This document shows, in pieces, positions 31,301 to 41,785 of a DNA stretch of 64,000 nucleotides (position 1 is the stretch's first letter; each line of letters opens with the position of its first letter). A program made the position numbers and the translations under genes. The stretch is taken from the NCBI RefSeq assembly GCF_963675165.1, contig NC_087382.1:4627963-4691962 (forward strand), given 5' to 3'. This stretch comes from Halichondria panicea (lineage: Eukaryota; Porifera; Demospongiae; Suberitida; Halichondriidae). Below the pieces are notes generated by a model. That model had not been told where the DNA came from. It made no database searches and saw only the letters and a list, made by a program, of their open reading frames with translations.

Positions 31301-33122
31301 ATGCATCAATTTAGGAATTTCAAAACAATTTTTTAATATATATTTTCTACCCTGCACATGCCCTATTGGACTCAAACCAATTCTGTCCCAAATTGAGTGC
31401 AAGTGTGACTGTGATCCATTGTTGCAACAAGGATATCAGATAGGAAACTGCTCTGAGAAAAATGAGACCATAAAACTGGAAAGTAACATATGGATAAGAG
31501 TCGCAAATACCACCAACGGAACAGGTTATGTTGTTAGTAACTGTACTTTTGACTATTGTGTAGAAAAACCAGTCATAATCAGTCTAAGTAACCCTGACGA
31601 TCAGTGTGCTTTCAATCGAAGTGGTGTCTTGTGTGGAGAATGTAAACCAGGACTGAGTCTTGTGCTGGCTACGTCAAACTGTCAAGAATGCTCTAATCTT
31701 TACCTTCTTCTAGTGATACCATTTGCGCTAGCTGGCATATTGCTAGTGGCTTTAATTCTGGTGCTCAACATCACTATAGCAACAGGAAATATTCATGGCC
31801 TTATTTTCTACGCCAACATACTAGCAGCTAATAAAGTGATTTTCTTTCCTAATTTATATGATTTTTTGACAATTTTTGTATCATGGTTGAATCTTGACTT
31901 GGGAATCGAAATATGCTTTTATGATGGAATGAACTCTCAAGCAAAAGTGCTTCTTCAACTTGTCTTTCCTGCCTACCTGTTTCTTCTTATGTTTCTCGTT
32001 ATCATTTTGAGCAAGTACATTGACTCATTTGCAAAGCTCCTCTCTAACAGAAACCCTGTTGCAGCCTTAGGCACACTCATTGTACTCTCTTATTCCAAAC
32101 TCTTACGGTTTATTATTGCTGCACTACGATACAGGGTTTTAGATTATCCTGATGGTAGAAGTGATATAGTTTGGCTGTACGATGGTAATGTGCAATACTT
32201 CACTCCTGATCACATCCCTCGGTTTGTTGCTGTTGCTATAATCCTCATTGCTGGTGGATTGTTCACTGTAGTGCTCTTTTTTGGACAATGGTTTCCTCGC
32301 TGTTCTAACGTTATGAAGTGGACCAGAAATACGAAGTACATTGGCTTCATGGATGCATACCATGCTCCATTCACTCCCAAGCATCGCTACTGGATGGGAC
32401 TGCTCCTCTTTGCCCTGATTGCTCATAATCTAGTAACTGCTATGGCTCCAGACACTTACCTCCCTATTCTATCATCTGGAGTTCTATCAGTTGGACTGAT
32501 TGGATGGAAACTATTCAATAATCGTTTGTATAAAAATACATTTTGTGGTTCCCTTGAAACTCTTTATCTACTCAATGTTACTGCTCTAGCATTTGCCACC
32601 TTTTATGTCAAAGATATCAAGAAAAATCAGTCAGCACTAGCCAATACTTCACTTGCGCTATCATTCACCCTATTTGTGATAACACTCTGCTACCACTTTT
32701 ACCAATTTGTACTCAAGAAGAGCAATACATGGCTAAAGGTTGAGGACACTATAAGGAAATTAGGAGCTGGTGCTGCAGACATGAGACTCCGACGAACTAA
32801 CAATGTCCGAGAAATGTATCAGCTTGTAGCTGAGGAAAACGATGACAATGAATTACTCGAAGCAGTAGATGATTATGATCAAAGAGACCCCGTGGACCCA
32901 CCTTACACTGATGGAGCCATGGAAAAAGCTGACCCTGATCGTTACATCACTCCTCCCATCATCAGACCTGCCACGAGGCCAGACCAGCTGAGACTTTCCT
33001 ACATGGATGAACTAGCCCCCCTTACCACAGAGGACTACAGACCAGCCCCTCCCCCTATAAGAGTCAACCATCGTCCTGCTGTTACACATACAGAAATAGG
33101 CCTCATACGCAATGAAGTGTGA
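28389..33122 (+). CDS. Receptor gene 3: Pmp-like multi-pass membrane protein (subtype A, mosaic)
   Basis: 1577 residues, single coding exon. An in-frame ATG exists at 28302 but lies in the predicted intron, so 28389 (MKSKSILSWL) is preferred. The leader and cap resemble gene 6 (LNIEHLGFVGAN, GAHDIYINNCYF). About 22 coils follow, some with unusual turns (SSVCIYKSTL, GGMIHVY). The Cys-rich module starts near 987 and the helices near 1104, and both are almost identical to gene 1 (KNETIKLESNIWIRVANTT). The tail from about 1443 reads DPPYTDGAMEKADPDRYITP and RPAPPPIR, so the last proline of the SH3-type run is lost. The 3' flank matches gene 2. Thus three parts of this gene have three different nearest relatives. 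Confidence 0.9.
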   Translation: MKSKSILSWLVFLLSLATITRSDHEHYHIVPVGSIDLCYNYRNGTCFTLKQLVQTDLLSGGDNLTLSFLPGDHLLTEQLLIRNFSHVQITGQNTSTTVIGFHSNGTICFDGTATLNIEHLGFVGANFGPQNSDQSFIIYGAHDIYINNCYFMDFKLLDQVETHIVKITKTQTATIESTLFMNNIGRALHVEADNVYITNSEFTRNDGGAVDVESNNVLINNTEFNYNTAKSGGAVEVISSTIVITWCNFTYNEAFLYGGAIYFGPGSSVSISDSILTSNRAEFGGAIHIWLGSVFMSNCTVTNNMADVNGGAISGNVSSTLSISDSILTNNRADYGGAIDVYSCSVSISDSELTNNSADKSGGVINVDSGSVSISDSILTSNRAEFGGVIDVWLGSVFMSNCTVTNNMADGNGGAIHCNAGSTVSISDSTLTKNKAHDYGGAIDVYSCSVSISDSELTNNSAGSDGGAIGIYTGGVSISNSTLSKNKADYGGAIRVSLGNVSISYSTLSKNEADYGGAISIFSGTVSISDSTLKKNSADHNGGAIRIFASSSVCIYKSTLTNNRAAHGGGMIHVYSSSVSFSYSTLTNNRAEYGGAIVVYSGSASVSDSTLTHNTADGSGGALYGNLGSTVSISNSTLKNNIATYGGGIFLRVSTLFVNEAIEIYHNTAKNGGGIYADSSKVEFQSALRIPANIQSEITDNIAENGGGIYAVATTIKLTQSHVNIDSNTATANGGGVFLQQSSKLYLFKKEYEDVAKRSQNILVTLLINNNSAQYGGGIFVADDTESGPCRGRVTETGASQTIFDECFIQTINVYGFKLNINYFNTFMTNNTATQSGADIYGGVLDRCTVSINTEYQNSLNGLDYINKTVKSSTELSISSLPVQVIFCNYSKSEHVLTRKGHTIKISVMAVDQIGNPVNAAIQSSVVSESGVGRLTEGQAKQEVGNQCTELTYNVFSKDSSAQVELYAKGPCINLGISKQFFNIYFLPCTCPIGLKPILSQIECKCDCDPLLQQGYQIGNCSEKNETIKLESNIWIRVANTTNGTGYVVSNCTFDYCVEKPVIISLSNPDDQCAFNRSGVLCGECKPGLSLVLATSNCQECSNLYLLLVIPFALAGILLVALILVLNITIATGNIHGLIFYANILAANKVIFFPNLYDFLTIFVSWLNLDLGIEICFYDGMNSQAKVLLQLVFPAYLFLLMFLVIILSKYIDSFAKLLSNRNPVAALGTLIVLSYSKLLRFIIAALRYRVLDYPDGRSDIVWLYDGNVQYFTPDHIPRFVAVAIILIAGGLFTVVLFFGQWFPRCSNVMKWTRNTKYIGFMDAYHAPFTPKHRYWMGLLLFALIAHNLVTAMAPDTYLPILSSGVLSVGLIGWKLFNNRLYKNTFCGSLETLYLLNVTALAFATFYVKDIKKNQSALANTSLALSFTLFVITLCYHFYQFVLKKSNTWLKVEDTIRKLGAGAADMRLRRTNNVREMYQLVAEENDDNELLEAVDDYDQRDPVDPPYTDGAMEKADPDRYITPPIIRPATRPDQLRLSYMDELAPLTTEDYRPAPPPIRVNHRPAVTHTEIGLIRNEV

Positions 33123-33470
33123 AATCAGTCTGTGTCTTAATTAGCTATACCCTGCATTTTTGGAGGCTACATTATTATTTCATGTTAGAGAGATAGACAT
33201 TATAGTTGTCGCTTTACTGCATCTTTTGCTGAATATTAATTAAGTTGATTCCAACGAATTCCAATACTATAAAGGTATTACTTCGTAATTGTCACAATTA
33301 ATTGTTGATAACAATACTTGTCTATGATGTTTACCGAAAAACAGTGTGTAACTCCAAGAGTTAAAAGCCATACCTCAAAAGTTATTAGCATAAAGTTAAC
33401 ATGCACATGATATGAAGCTTGCTAATAATTATTATAAGCCACTTACATGCCCTGCCCTTTCCCCACGGCG
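33123..33470. other. Intergenic; 3' flank shared with gene 2
   Basis: Continues the gene 2-like 3' flank, with small indels, to about 33440. No gene seen. Confidence 0.6.
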
Positions 33471-33600
33471 CTTACCATTTTTTAGAACAACAAGCAGTCA
33501 CCAATGCAAGTGAGTAACTGTAGTCCATGATGGCGTTGTGTACCAGGAACTCAATGTCAGCTAGTATGGCCTGCATCAGTATATATGCACTTGGAGTGGG
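33470..33600 (-). pseudogene. PIKfyve-like lipid kinase fragment (d)
   Basis: The reverse complement of about 33490-33575 reads LADIEFLVHNAIMDYS without interruption, the IMDYS/IIDYS motif of the phosphoinositide-kinase core, in the best-preserved copy. On its 3' side a SLALVT stretch and a gtaagcg donor-like site follow. Neighbouring exons are missing. Confidence 0.7.
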
Positions 33601-33785
33601 GGTACACTGGGTGCCCTCAAACACTTACTATACTTGATAGCGAGGAGCCAGCCGAGTGATGATATCGATGTCTCTATAGGACTTGACCATAATAAAACTG
33701 TTGAGAATGCAGTTTAAGCAAATTAAAGAATGGTGGGTATAATGTGTCGTTGCATGAGATTTACAGTTGTTTTATAAGAGAAGCT

Positions 33786-33825
33786 CGCACGCACACATAC
33801 ACACACATACACACACACACACATA
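33786..33825 (+). repeat. CA-rich microsatellite
   Basis: Imperfect acacacatacacacac run. Confidence 0.9.
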
Positions 33826-35685
33826 GCTAAGTCTTGTAAACGCTACATTAATACCTGCAATAAATATGTGTTTTATTATAATGACAACCCTTACCAAATT
33901 ATGCTTTACTGTGGAATATAACTATAACACAGAAAAGGGACTGTATGATTTTTATTACACGCTTGTTACCTTAGCAGCATCGTTTAATACGTGCGCAAAC
34001 AGAGAACACAAACAGTACTATCTCCTGGGTAACGTATATAATTCATATAACAACTTGAGTTTTCTATAAAATACTGCATGTATAGCGGGTATATTTTGAG
34101 GGTATAAATGTTCGTGGTTTTCGCTGATAAGTATGTACCGCGAACATTATACACCCACGAATTTACTATCGCATGCATGCATGCATGCTGCAAAAAGGCT
34201 GCTAGCGCGAAAATTAAATCCGCGAAAGGGGGTGGATCATATGACATCCATGCATCATTGCATGGTTTGCACTGCAATAATGCTAATTTGCTTGCCATGG
34301 CTGTGCAATAATTATAACTTGGATCTTGCTTATAGTGCCAATACATGCACTGAATAATCACTCATACCTAGTAAAAAACCATTTGTGTCTGAAGAGTGGT
34401 TTGTCTAACAGAAAGCGGTGTGGTCACAACATTAAATTGTGTAAGTACACCACATCAAGCTATGAAGTCACACACACACACCCACACATGTGACATTGTT
34501 GCCAACTATTGTCTGTGATCTACCCACATCAAAATTTCCCTAGCAATATACCGGTATGTTTCCACCTGTGTAACCATGCATGCAATTCAATATTTCAGTC
34601 ACTGTTGGTCTGCCCATAGATATAGTATCTATGGTCTGCCCAAGGAAGGCTACTATTAAGCACATTTCACAGCACTGAGCTCACTATATTATACTTAAAC
34701 ACATACCATAATTATATGTATGATCATAATTATGATGTGCACTGGAAAAATAGTGCATAATTATAGCAGTTAACCCCCAAGCACTATACATGACATTCCT
34801 TGGATTGGTTTTATTAGTCCAGGTGTAACTTCCAACGAGGGGTGTGGGGATACGAATCCATGATCTTCAGGGGAGCAAGTACATCCAACAGGTCAACCGT
34901 GTTTGGCCTGTGTGTATATGTACTTGTATATGTGTATTGATCATTATACCATTAATATGCTGGCAGGTTGTTTGAGTCTATTGTGCATTTATAGGTTTCC
35001 TCCAATATTTTCTGTACAGGTGTTAGATGCATGCAATTAAGCTAGCCTATACCAGCCCTGCATGCACACAGTACAGGATGCATGTTTACCATCAATTAAG
35101 TTGTGTCTGTGATATGTCTCGGAGTAGAACTTCAACTCAAAGAAATGTGCAAACGAGAAGAGAAGGTTGTCCTTCGACATATTGGTGTAGCGAGTACACT
35201 GTTGAATGGGAATATCATATAAATTTGGTATCATGCAAGTTGTGCACATTGTGTACTAAATACATGGGCAATTAAAGAAGGGAAATGCCCACGCTGATGG
35301 TGGTTGGTACAAACCCCATGAAACTCTAAACACCTCTTAGGCATTTTACCATCTTAGGCTTTAAGAGAGGCAATTCTGTGTTTTGAATTGAGATTGTGGA
35401 TTGGCACAATAAAATTAATACTGCATGGGCACTACTAAACAATTCCTGTAAGGAGATCTTTGGAACAGATCTCATCAATCGTACCTAGTCCCAAAAATTG
35501 TTCAAGGCCAGCTATGTATGACCATAGTATGACACAATTGTCGTTGCCAGGTAACAGGGAGACCAGCTGTTGTATGTTGATGTAGATTGCTGACAGTAAT
35601 TGTTGTGTCATTGAACTACAGAGGATTTCAAAACACTGCCATAGATAGTAAAAAAAATTACCTGGCAAAGGAATCTTCTCGTTTT

Positions 35686-35920
35686 TACCGTATTACTAGA
35701 ATGTTTTGCTGGTGAAAACCTTTGCGAATGAGCCAGATCAGCAGAAAATTTGACCCTTTGTGATCTAACTATTGCATGCGTTCTGGCAAGGATTGTGTGT
35801 ATTTACTAGTTTACTAGCATTTACTAATTTAGGTTTTGCGGATTTTATTGTTGCGAATTAATCAACCATCACAAAGTTCGCAAATGTTTGATGCTCGCAA
35901 AACATTCTAGTAATACGGTA
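35686..35920. mobile_element. 235-bp MITE with TA target duplication and empty site
   Basis: Begins taccgtattactagaatg and ends cattctagtaatacggta. The duplicated region upstream of gene 5 (about 44180-44200) runs straight across this point: gttttatgccatcactg there, gttt-[element]-tgcaatcactg here. That comparison shows an insertion flanked by a duplicated TA. Confidence 0.9.
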
Positions 35921-36099
35921 TGCAATCACTGTAAATACACAAACACCAGTAAAGTTTCAATTTATCCTGCCTGGTGTAGAACAAAGCAGACTGCATGGCT
36001 TCTAATACCAAACAATTGGCAATTAACAAAATGTTTGGATTTGTTGCAACAATTGACTTTTAACAGCAGTGGTAACATAACTTCTTATCATTCGCATCA

Positions 36100-36764
36100 C
36101 CATGACTATATGCAAATCACACACCTGCAGTATCGAAGCCGAGAGACATGTTGTTACGGCCGTAGTAAAACATTGGTAACTGGACACGGGAATGACACTA
36201 TACATAGGAGAGCAATGGAATGAGCTCTAAATGGGAGAACAAGCAATGCACAAATCTATGGTATTTTTATAGCTACGCCAGTACAATCGTATATGCACAT
36301 ATAGCAGTATTAATTAAGATATAATATTATAAGGGGGACGTACAAATAATAAACAGACGGCCTCATATGCAGGTGGAAAGATTCTCAGACTTGTATATAC
36401 AACCATTGTGGGAGGCAGGTGACAATCACTAAACAGGATGGAGATGCCTTGCTGCTTGATTGGGTCAAAACAATCCATTAGCAGGGGAAAGTCAAAACAT
36501 CAATATGCATTGTATGTATTATCAATACCAAAAGCAGCACCTTGTATCCATGAGATTATGCAAGTTTTCAAAACAGGATACTACTCTCTTCATTGAATTG
36601 TTTTTAAAAGAGTGCTTGTTGACTAGCGAAACAGAAACAGTTACGAGAGTGCAGCATCATTAAACAAGTGAGTTAATTATAGGCATGTATAATTTATATT
36701 TAGGTAGCAGATTAATCATTATAACATGCTAACAATAACTGATTAATCCTCATATGCACCTCAG
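36100..36764 (+). promoter_or_regulatory. Receptor gene 4 upstream region, non-coding exon, 97-bp intron
   Basis: Nearly identical to the gene 5 upstream region (about 44330-45034). Shared stretches include cttcattgaattg, taaaagagtgcttgttgac and cgaaacagaaacagttac. The exon ends 36667 at GTGAGTT; the acceptor CACCTCAG ends 36764, four bases before the ATG. Confidence 0.7.
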
Positions 36765-36768
36765 AGAG

Positions 36769-39700
36769 ATGCTGTCTAGAAGGATTCTCAGCTGGGTAGT
36801 GCTGCTACTGACTCTAGCTACTGTTACCAGGAGTGAGCACTATCACATTGTGCCAGTGAATTCAACCAGCTTGTGTCGTGACTATCGAAATGGAACTTGT
36901 TTTACTCTCGAGCAACTTGTTCAAACAGACCTGTTATCTGGTGGAGACAATCTCACCTTGAGCTTTCTACCTGGAGATCATGTGTTAACTGAGCAGTTAT
37001 TGATTCGTAACTTCTTACATGTGCAAATCACTGGTCAGAACAAAAGTGCAACTGTAGTTGGATTCAATGGCAATAGTGCGATAAGTTTTGTTAGTATTAC
37101 TGAATTGAGTATTGAACACTTGGGTTTTGTTGGAGTGAATATTGGACGACAAAACTCACATCAAGGATTTACCATTGACAGTGCCAACGATGTCTATATC
37201 AACGACTGCTACTTTATGGACTTCGATTTACTCAATCAGGCAGATACAGTAAAAATTGCTAACACTAAAACTGCAATAATTGAGAGCACTCTTTTTATGA
37301 ACAACACTGGTCGGGCACTACACGTTGAGGCTGATGATGTGCACGTAACAAATAGTGTATTCACTAGAAATGATGGAGGTGCACTTTACAGCGAGTCAAA
37401 CAATGCACAGATCAACAACACAGAGTTCAACTACAACAGTGCGTTGACTGGAGGAGCAGTAGAAGTGATATCTGGAGCTGTAGTGATTACTTGGTGCACT
37501 TTCACAAATAACAAAGTTTCTCAGGATGGTGGAGCGATTCATGTTGGCTCAGGCAGTAGTGTGAACATCTCCAATTGTGAACTGACAAACAACAGTGCTC
37601 ACGGGAGTGGTGGAGCAATCGGTGTTTACTTAGGCAGTATGTCAATCTCTGATAGTACCCTGACATATAACAGTGCTAAAGAAAATGGTGGAGCGGTTGG
37701 TGTTTACTCATGCTCACACAGTGTCACCATCTCCGACAGCATACTGACAAACAACAGAGCTGACAGGAATGGTGGAGCGATCAATTATAATCATTCATTC
37801 AATGTGTCCATATCCGACAGCATACTGACAAAAAACAGTGCTCACTGGAGTGGAGGAGCAATTGGCACTTCCTCAGGTATTGTAAACATCTCTGATAGCA
37901 AACTGACAAACAACAGAGCTGACCGTTGGGGTGGTGCGATTAATGTTGACTCAGGCAGGGTGTTTATCTCCGACAGCACGCTGACAAACAACAACGCTGA
38001 ATGGAATGGTGGAGTGATTGATAATTACTCAGGCAGAGTGTCAATCTCCAACAGCACACTGACAAACAATAGTGCTGATATGAGTGGTGGAGCGATTGGT
38101 GTTACCTTAGGTACTGTAATTATCTCCGACAGCACATTGACAAACAACAGTGCTAACGCAAATGGTGGAGTGATTCATGGTGACCTTGGCAGTACTGTGA
38201 CAATCTGTGACAGTATGCTGAAAAACAATAGAGCTACCTACGGAGGAGGAATATTTTTGAGAGTGGGTACACTCCTAGTAAATAAGCCAATAAAGATCAA
38301 TCTCAATACAGCACACCAGGATGGTGGAGGAATTTATGCTCATTCTAGTAGAGTTGAATTTCAACATTCGTCCAATAATAAATTAATAAATGATATACGG
38401 ACTGTGATTGTTGACAACATTGCTGAGAATGGTGGAGGTATTTATGCAGTAGCTACAACCATTAAACTAACTCACTCACACGTTAACATCGACTCAAACA
38501 CAGCAACCACCAGTGGAGGTGGAGTGTTTCTGCGGCAAAGTTCAAGACTGTACTTATTAAAATATTACTATGAAGATGTGGCACAAAAGCCATTGGTCTC
38601 GTTACTGATCAACAGCAATTTGGCTCGGTACGGAGGGGGAATATTTGTGGCCGATGACACAGAGAAGAGTGGTGCTTGCAGAGCAGGGGTCATAGAAACT
38701 GGTGCTATTCAAACTATTTTTGAGGATTGCTTTATTCAAACAATAAACTTTAATGAACCCAAGTTGAAAACAAACCACTTCAACACATTCATGACTAACA
38801 ACACAGCTACTCGATCAGGAGCAGACATCTACGGAGGTCTGTTGGACAGGTGTACAGCAAGTCAAAATGCTGAATATCACAATTCTTCAAATGGATTAGA
38901 CTACATAAATAACACTGTAAAACTATCCGCTGAGTTATCAATCTCCTCTTCGCCTGTTCAAGTAATTGTTTGTAACTATTCACAAAGTGACTATGTTTTT
39001 ACAAGAAAAGGGCACACGTATAAAATCAGCGTTATGGCTGTTGATCAAGTTAGAAATCCAATTAATGCCACAATTCGCAGTTCTGTTATAACTACGAGTG
39101 GAGTTGGTCGTCTCAAAGAAGGACAAACTGAACAAACAGTTGGCAATCGGTGCACAGAATTAGAGTATAATGTATTCTCAAAAGACAGTTCTGCTCAGAT
39201 GGAACTGTATGCCAAAGGTCCATGCATCAATTTGGGAATTTCGAGACAACTTATTAATATTTATTTTCTACCCTGCACATGCCCTATTGGGCTCAAACCA
39301 ATTCAGTCCAGTATTGAGTGCAAGTGTGACTGTGATCCAGTTTTGCAACAAGATTATCATATAACAAACTGCTCTGAGAAAAAGGAGACCATAAAACTGG
39401 AAAGTAGCATATGGATAAGAGTCGCAAATACCACCAACGGAACAGGGTATGTTGTGAGCAACTGTAGATTTGACTATTGTGTACAAAAACCAGTCAACAT
39501 CAGTCTAAGCAACCCTGACAAGCAGTGTGCCTACAATCGAAGTGGTGTCTTGTGTGGAGAATGTAAACCAGGACTCAGTCTTGTGCTGGCTACGTCAAAA
39601 TGTAAAGAATGCTCTAATCTTTACATTCTTCTAGTAATACCATTTGCGCTGGCAGGCATATTGCTAGTGGTTTTAATTCTGGTGCTCAATATCACTATAG

Positions 39701-41043
39701 CAACAGGAAATATTCATGGCCTTATTTTCTATGCCAACATACTAGCAGCTAATAAAGTGATTTTCTTGCCTAATGTACATGATTTTTTAACAATTTTTGT
39801 ATCATGGTTGAATCTTGACTTGGGAATCGAAGTATGCTTTTATGATGGAATGAACTCTCAAGTAAAAGTGCTCCTTCAACTTGTCTTTCCCGCTTACTTG
39901 TTTCTTCTTATGTTTCTTATTATCATTTTGAGCAAGCACTTTAACTTATTTTCAAAGCTCCTCTCCAACAGGAACCCAGTTGCTGCCCTAGGCACACTCA
40001 TCCTACTCTCTTATTCTAAACTCTTACGGTTTATTATTGCTGCACTACAATACAGGGTTTTAGATTATCCTGATAATACAAGTGATATAGTTTGGCTGTA
40101 CGATGGCAATGTGCAATACTTCACTCCTAATCACATCCCTCGGTTTGTTGCTGCTGCAATAATCCTCATTGCTGGTGGATTGTTCACTGTACTGCTCTTC
40201 TTTGGACAATGGTTTCCACGCTGCTCCAAGGTTATGATATGGACCAAAAATACGAAGTACATTGGCTTCATGGATGCATACCATGCTCCATTCACTCCCA
40301 AGCATCGCTACTGGATGGGACTGCTCCTCTTTGCCCTGATTGCTCATAATCTAGTAACTGCTATGGCTCCAGATACTTACCTCCCTATTCTATCATCTGG
40401 GATTCTATCAGTTGGACTTATTGGATGGAAACTATTGATTAATCGTTTATATAAAAATACATTCTGTGGTTCCATTGAAACTCTCTATCTACTCAATATT
40501 GCTATTCTAGCATTTGGTACCTTCTATGTCAAAGATACCAAGAAAAATCAGTCAGCACTAGCCAATACTTCAATGGCTATGTCATTCACCCTATTTGTCA
40601 CAACACTATGTTATCACTTTTACCAATTCGTACTCAAGAAGAGGAATACGTGGCTGAAGATAGAGGACACCATAAGGAACTTAGGAGCTGGTGCTGCAGA
40701 CATAAGACTCAGACAAGCTAACAATGTCCGAGAAATGTATCAGCTTGTAGCTGAGGAAAATGATGACAATGAATTACTAGGAGCAGTAGATGATTATGAT
40801 CAAAGAGACCCCGTGGACCCACCTTACACTGATGGAGCCGTGGAAAAAGCTGACCCTGATCGTTACATCACTCCTCCCATCATCCGACCAGCCACGAGGC
40901 CGGACCAGCTGAGACTACCCTACATGGATGAACTAGCCCCTCTCACCACAGCGGACTATACACCAACTCCTCCCCCTCAAAGAGTCAACCGTCATCCTGT
41001 TGTTACGCACACAGAAATTGACCTCATACGAAATGAAATATAA
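36769..41043 (+). CDS. Receptor gene 4: Pmp-like multi-pass membrane protein (subtype A, shortest)
   Basis: 1424 residues, the shortest of the seven, with only about 16 coils. An in-frame ATG at 36754 lies inside the predicted intron, so MLSRRILSWV at 36769 is the likely start. Coils are less homogeneous than in gene 1 (GGAVGVYSCSHS, GGAINYNHSFN), suggesting no recent internal expansion. The Cys-rich module starts near 835, helices near 953-1290 and the tail after that. The tail keeps PPYTDG, DRYITPP and YMDELAPL but reads TPTPPPQR, so the RxxPxxP match is lost. It ends IRNEI; most paralogs end in Val or Ile. Closest to gene 5, with which it shares upstream DNA. Confidence 0.9.
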   Translation: MLSRRILSWVVLLLTLATVTRSEHYHIVPVNSTSLCRDYRNGTCFTLEQLVQTDLLSGGDNLTLSFLPGDHVLTEQLLIRNFLHVQITGQNKSATVVGFNGNSAISFVSITELSIEHLGFVGVNIGRQNSHQGFTIDSANDVYINDCYFMDFDLLNQADTVKIANTKTAIIESTLFMNNTGRALHVEADDVHVTNSVFTRNDGGALYSESNNAQINNTEFNYNSALTGGAVEVISGAVVITWCTFTNNKVSQDGGAIHVGSGSSVNISNCELTNNSAHGSGGAIGVYLGSMSISDSTLTYNSAKENGGAVGVYSCSHSVTISDSILTNNRADRNGGAINYNHSFNVSISDSILTKNSAHWSGGAIGTSSGIVNISDSKLTNNRADRWGGAINVDSGRVFISDSTLTNNNAEWNGGVIDNYSGRVSISNSTLTNNSADMSGGAIGVTLGTVIISDSTLTNNSANANGGVIHGDLGSTVTICDSMLKNNRATYGGGIFLRVGTLLVNKPIKINLNTAHQDGGGIYAHSSRVEFQHSSNNKLINDIRTVIVDNIAENGGGIYAVATTIKLTHSHVNIDSNTATTSGGGVFLRQSSRLYLLKYYYEDVAQKPLVSLLINSNLARYGGGIFVADDTEKSGACRAGVIETGAIQTIFEDCFIQTINFNEPKLKTNHFNTFMTNNTATRSGADIYGGLLDRCTASQNAEYHNSSNGLDYINNTVKLSAELSISSSPVQVIVCNYSQSDYVFTRKGHTYKISVMAVDQVRNPINATIRSSVITTSGVGRLKEGQTEQTVGNRCTELEYNVFSKDSSAQMELYAKGPCINLGISRQLINIYFLPCTCPIGLKPIQSSIECKCDCDPVLQQDYHITNCSEKKETIKLESSIWIRVANTTNGTGYVVSNCRFDYCVQKPVNISLSNPDKQCAYNRSGVLCGECKPGLSLVLATSKCKECSNLYILLVIPFALAGILLVVLILVLNITIATGNIHGLIFYANILAANKVIFLPNVHDFLTIFVSWLNLDLGIEVCFYDGMNSQVKVLLQLVFPAYLFLLMFLIIILSKHFNLFSKLLSNRNPVAALGTLILLSYSKLLRFIIAALQYRVLDYPDNTSDIVWLYDGNVQYFTPNHIPRFVAAAIILIAGGLFTVLLFFGQWFPRCSKVMIWTKNTKYIGFMDAYHAPFTPKHRYWMGLLLFALIAHNLVTAMAPDTYLPILSSGILSVGLIGWKLLINRLYKNTFCGSIETLYLLNIAILAFGTFYVKDTKKNQSALANTSMAMSFTLFVTTLCYHFYQFVLKKRNTWLKIEDTIRNLGAGAADIRLRQANNVREMYQLVAEENDDNELLGAVDDYDQRDPVDPPYTDGAVEKADPDRYITPPIIRPATRPDQLRLPYMDELAPLTTADYTPTPPPQRVNRHPVVTHTEIDLIRNEI

Positions 41044-41495
41044 ACTGTCTTAGTTAGCTAATGTACCCCAAACAGGAATTCATTTTAAAGCAATTCTGGG
41101 TTAATATAAAAATTATAATTATAGTGAAAGACATTACAATTTTTTGTATTATACTGAATTGATTCCTTCATATCAATTATTAAAGGTACTAACTGGGTAA
41201 CGTATATATGCATTCATAACAACATGAGTTTTTTTATAGGTGTATGATTTCGAGGGTTATGAAAATATTCGTGGTTTTTCACTGATTAGCTAACTGCGAA
41301 TATTTATACTACTATCGCATGCATGCATGCTGCAAAAAGGCTGCTATTCCTAGTAGAACTTCAACTCGAGGAAATGTGCAAACGAGAAGAGAAGGTTGTC
41401 CTTCGACATAATTATTGGTGTAGCGAGTACACTGTCGAATGGGATATCATATAAATTTGGCATCATGCAAGTTGTGCACATTGTGTACTAAAAAA
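41044..41495. repeat. Intergenic; modules shared with gene 3/4 interval
   Basis: 41200-41345 parallels 34020-34200 and 41350-41490 parallels 35125-35255, in the same order and orientation. This marks the edge of the tandemly duplicated unit. Confidence 0.7.
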
Positions 41496-41766
41496 TACGG
41501 AAGCCCGTAGGGGCCATTCAGTTCCACTCTAAGATTCCACTCTAGAATGCACTTCCACTCTGAAATTCCACTCTGGAGTGCACTTTCATTCTAAAATTCC
41601 ACTCTGGAATGCACTTCCACTCTGCAATTCTTTCATTCTGATATTCCATTCTAGAATGCATTTCTATTCTGAAATTCCATTGTGTTATTGTCTCCATCCA
41701 GTGTGAAAAATGGCTATAGTGAAGTTGAGAAACTTGTTAATATTTTGAGAGTGCATGGGTATTCTT

Positions 41767-41785
41767 ACAGGCTAATCCGGCCTGT
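41767..41785. repeat. 19-bp palindrome private to the left arm
   Basis: acaggctaatccggcctgt, an imperfect palindrome absent from the corresponding place in the right arm (near 43330). Confidence 0.6.

Larger units (their letters stand above)
33600..36100. repeat. Long intergenic block before gene 4
   Basis: Contains a CA-rich microsatellite (33786-33825), the 33958-34030 module shared with 9418-9505, the 34020-34200 module shared with 41200-41345 (including a gcatgcatgcatgcatgc run), the 34520-34920 modules shared with 10600-10910, the 35110-35440 modules shared with genes 1, 2 and 5, and a MITE at 35686-35920. No intact gene. Confidence 0.6.
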
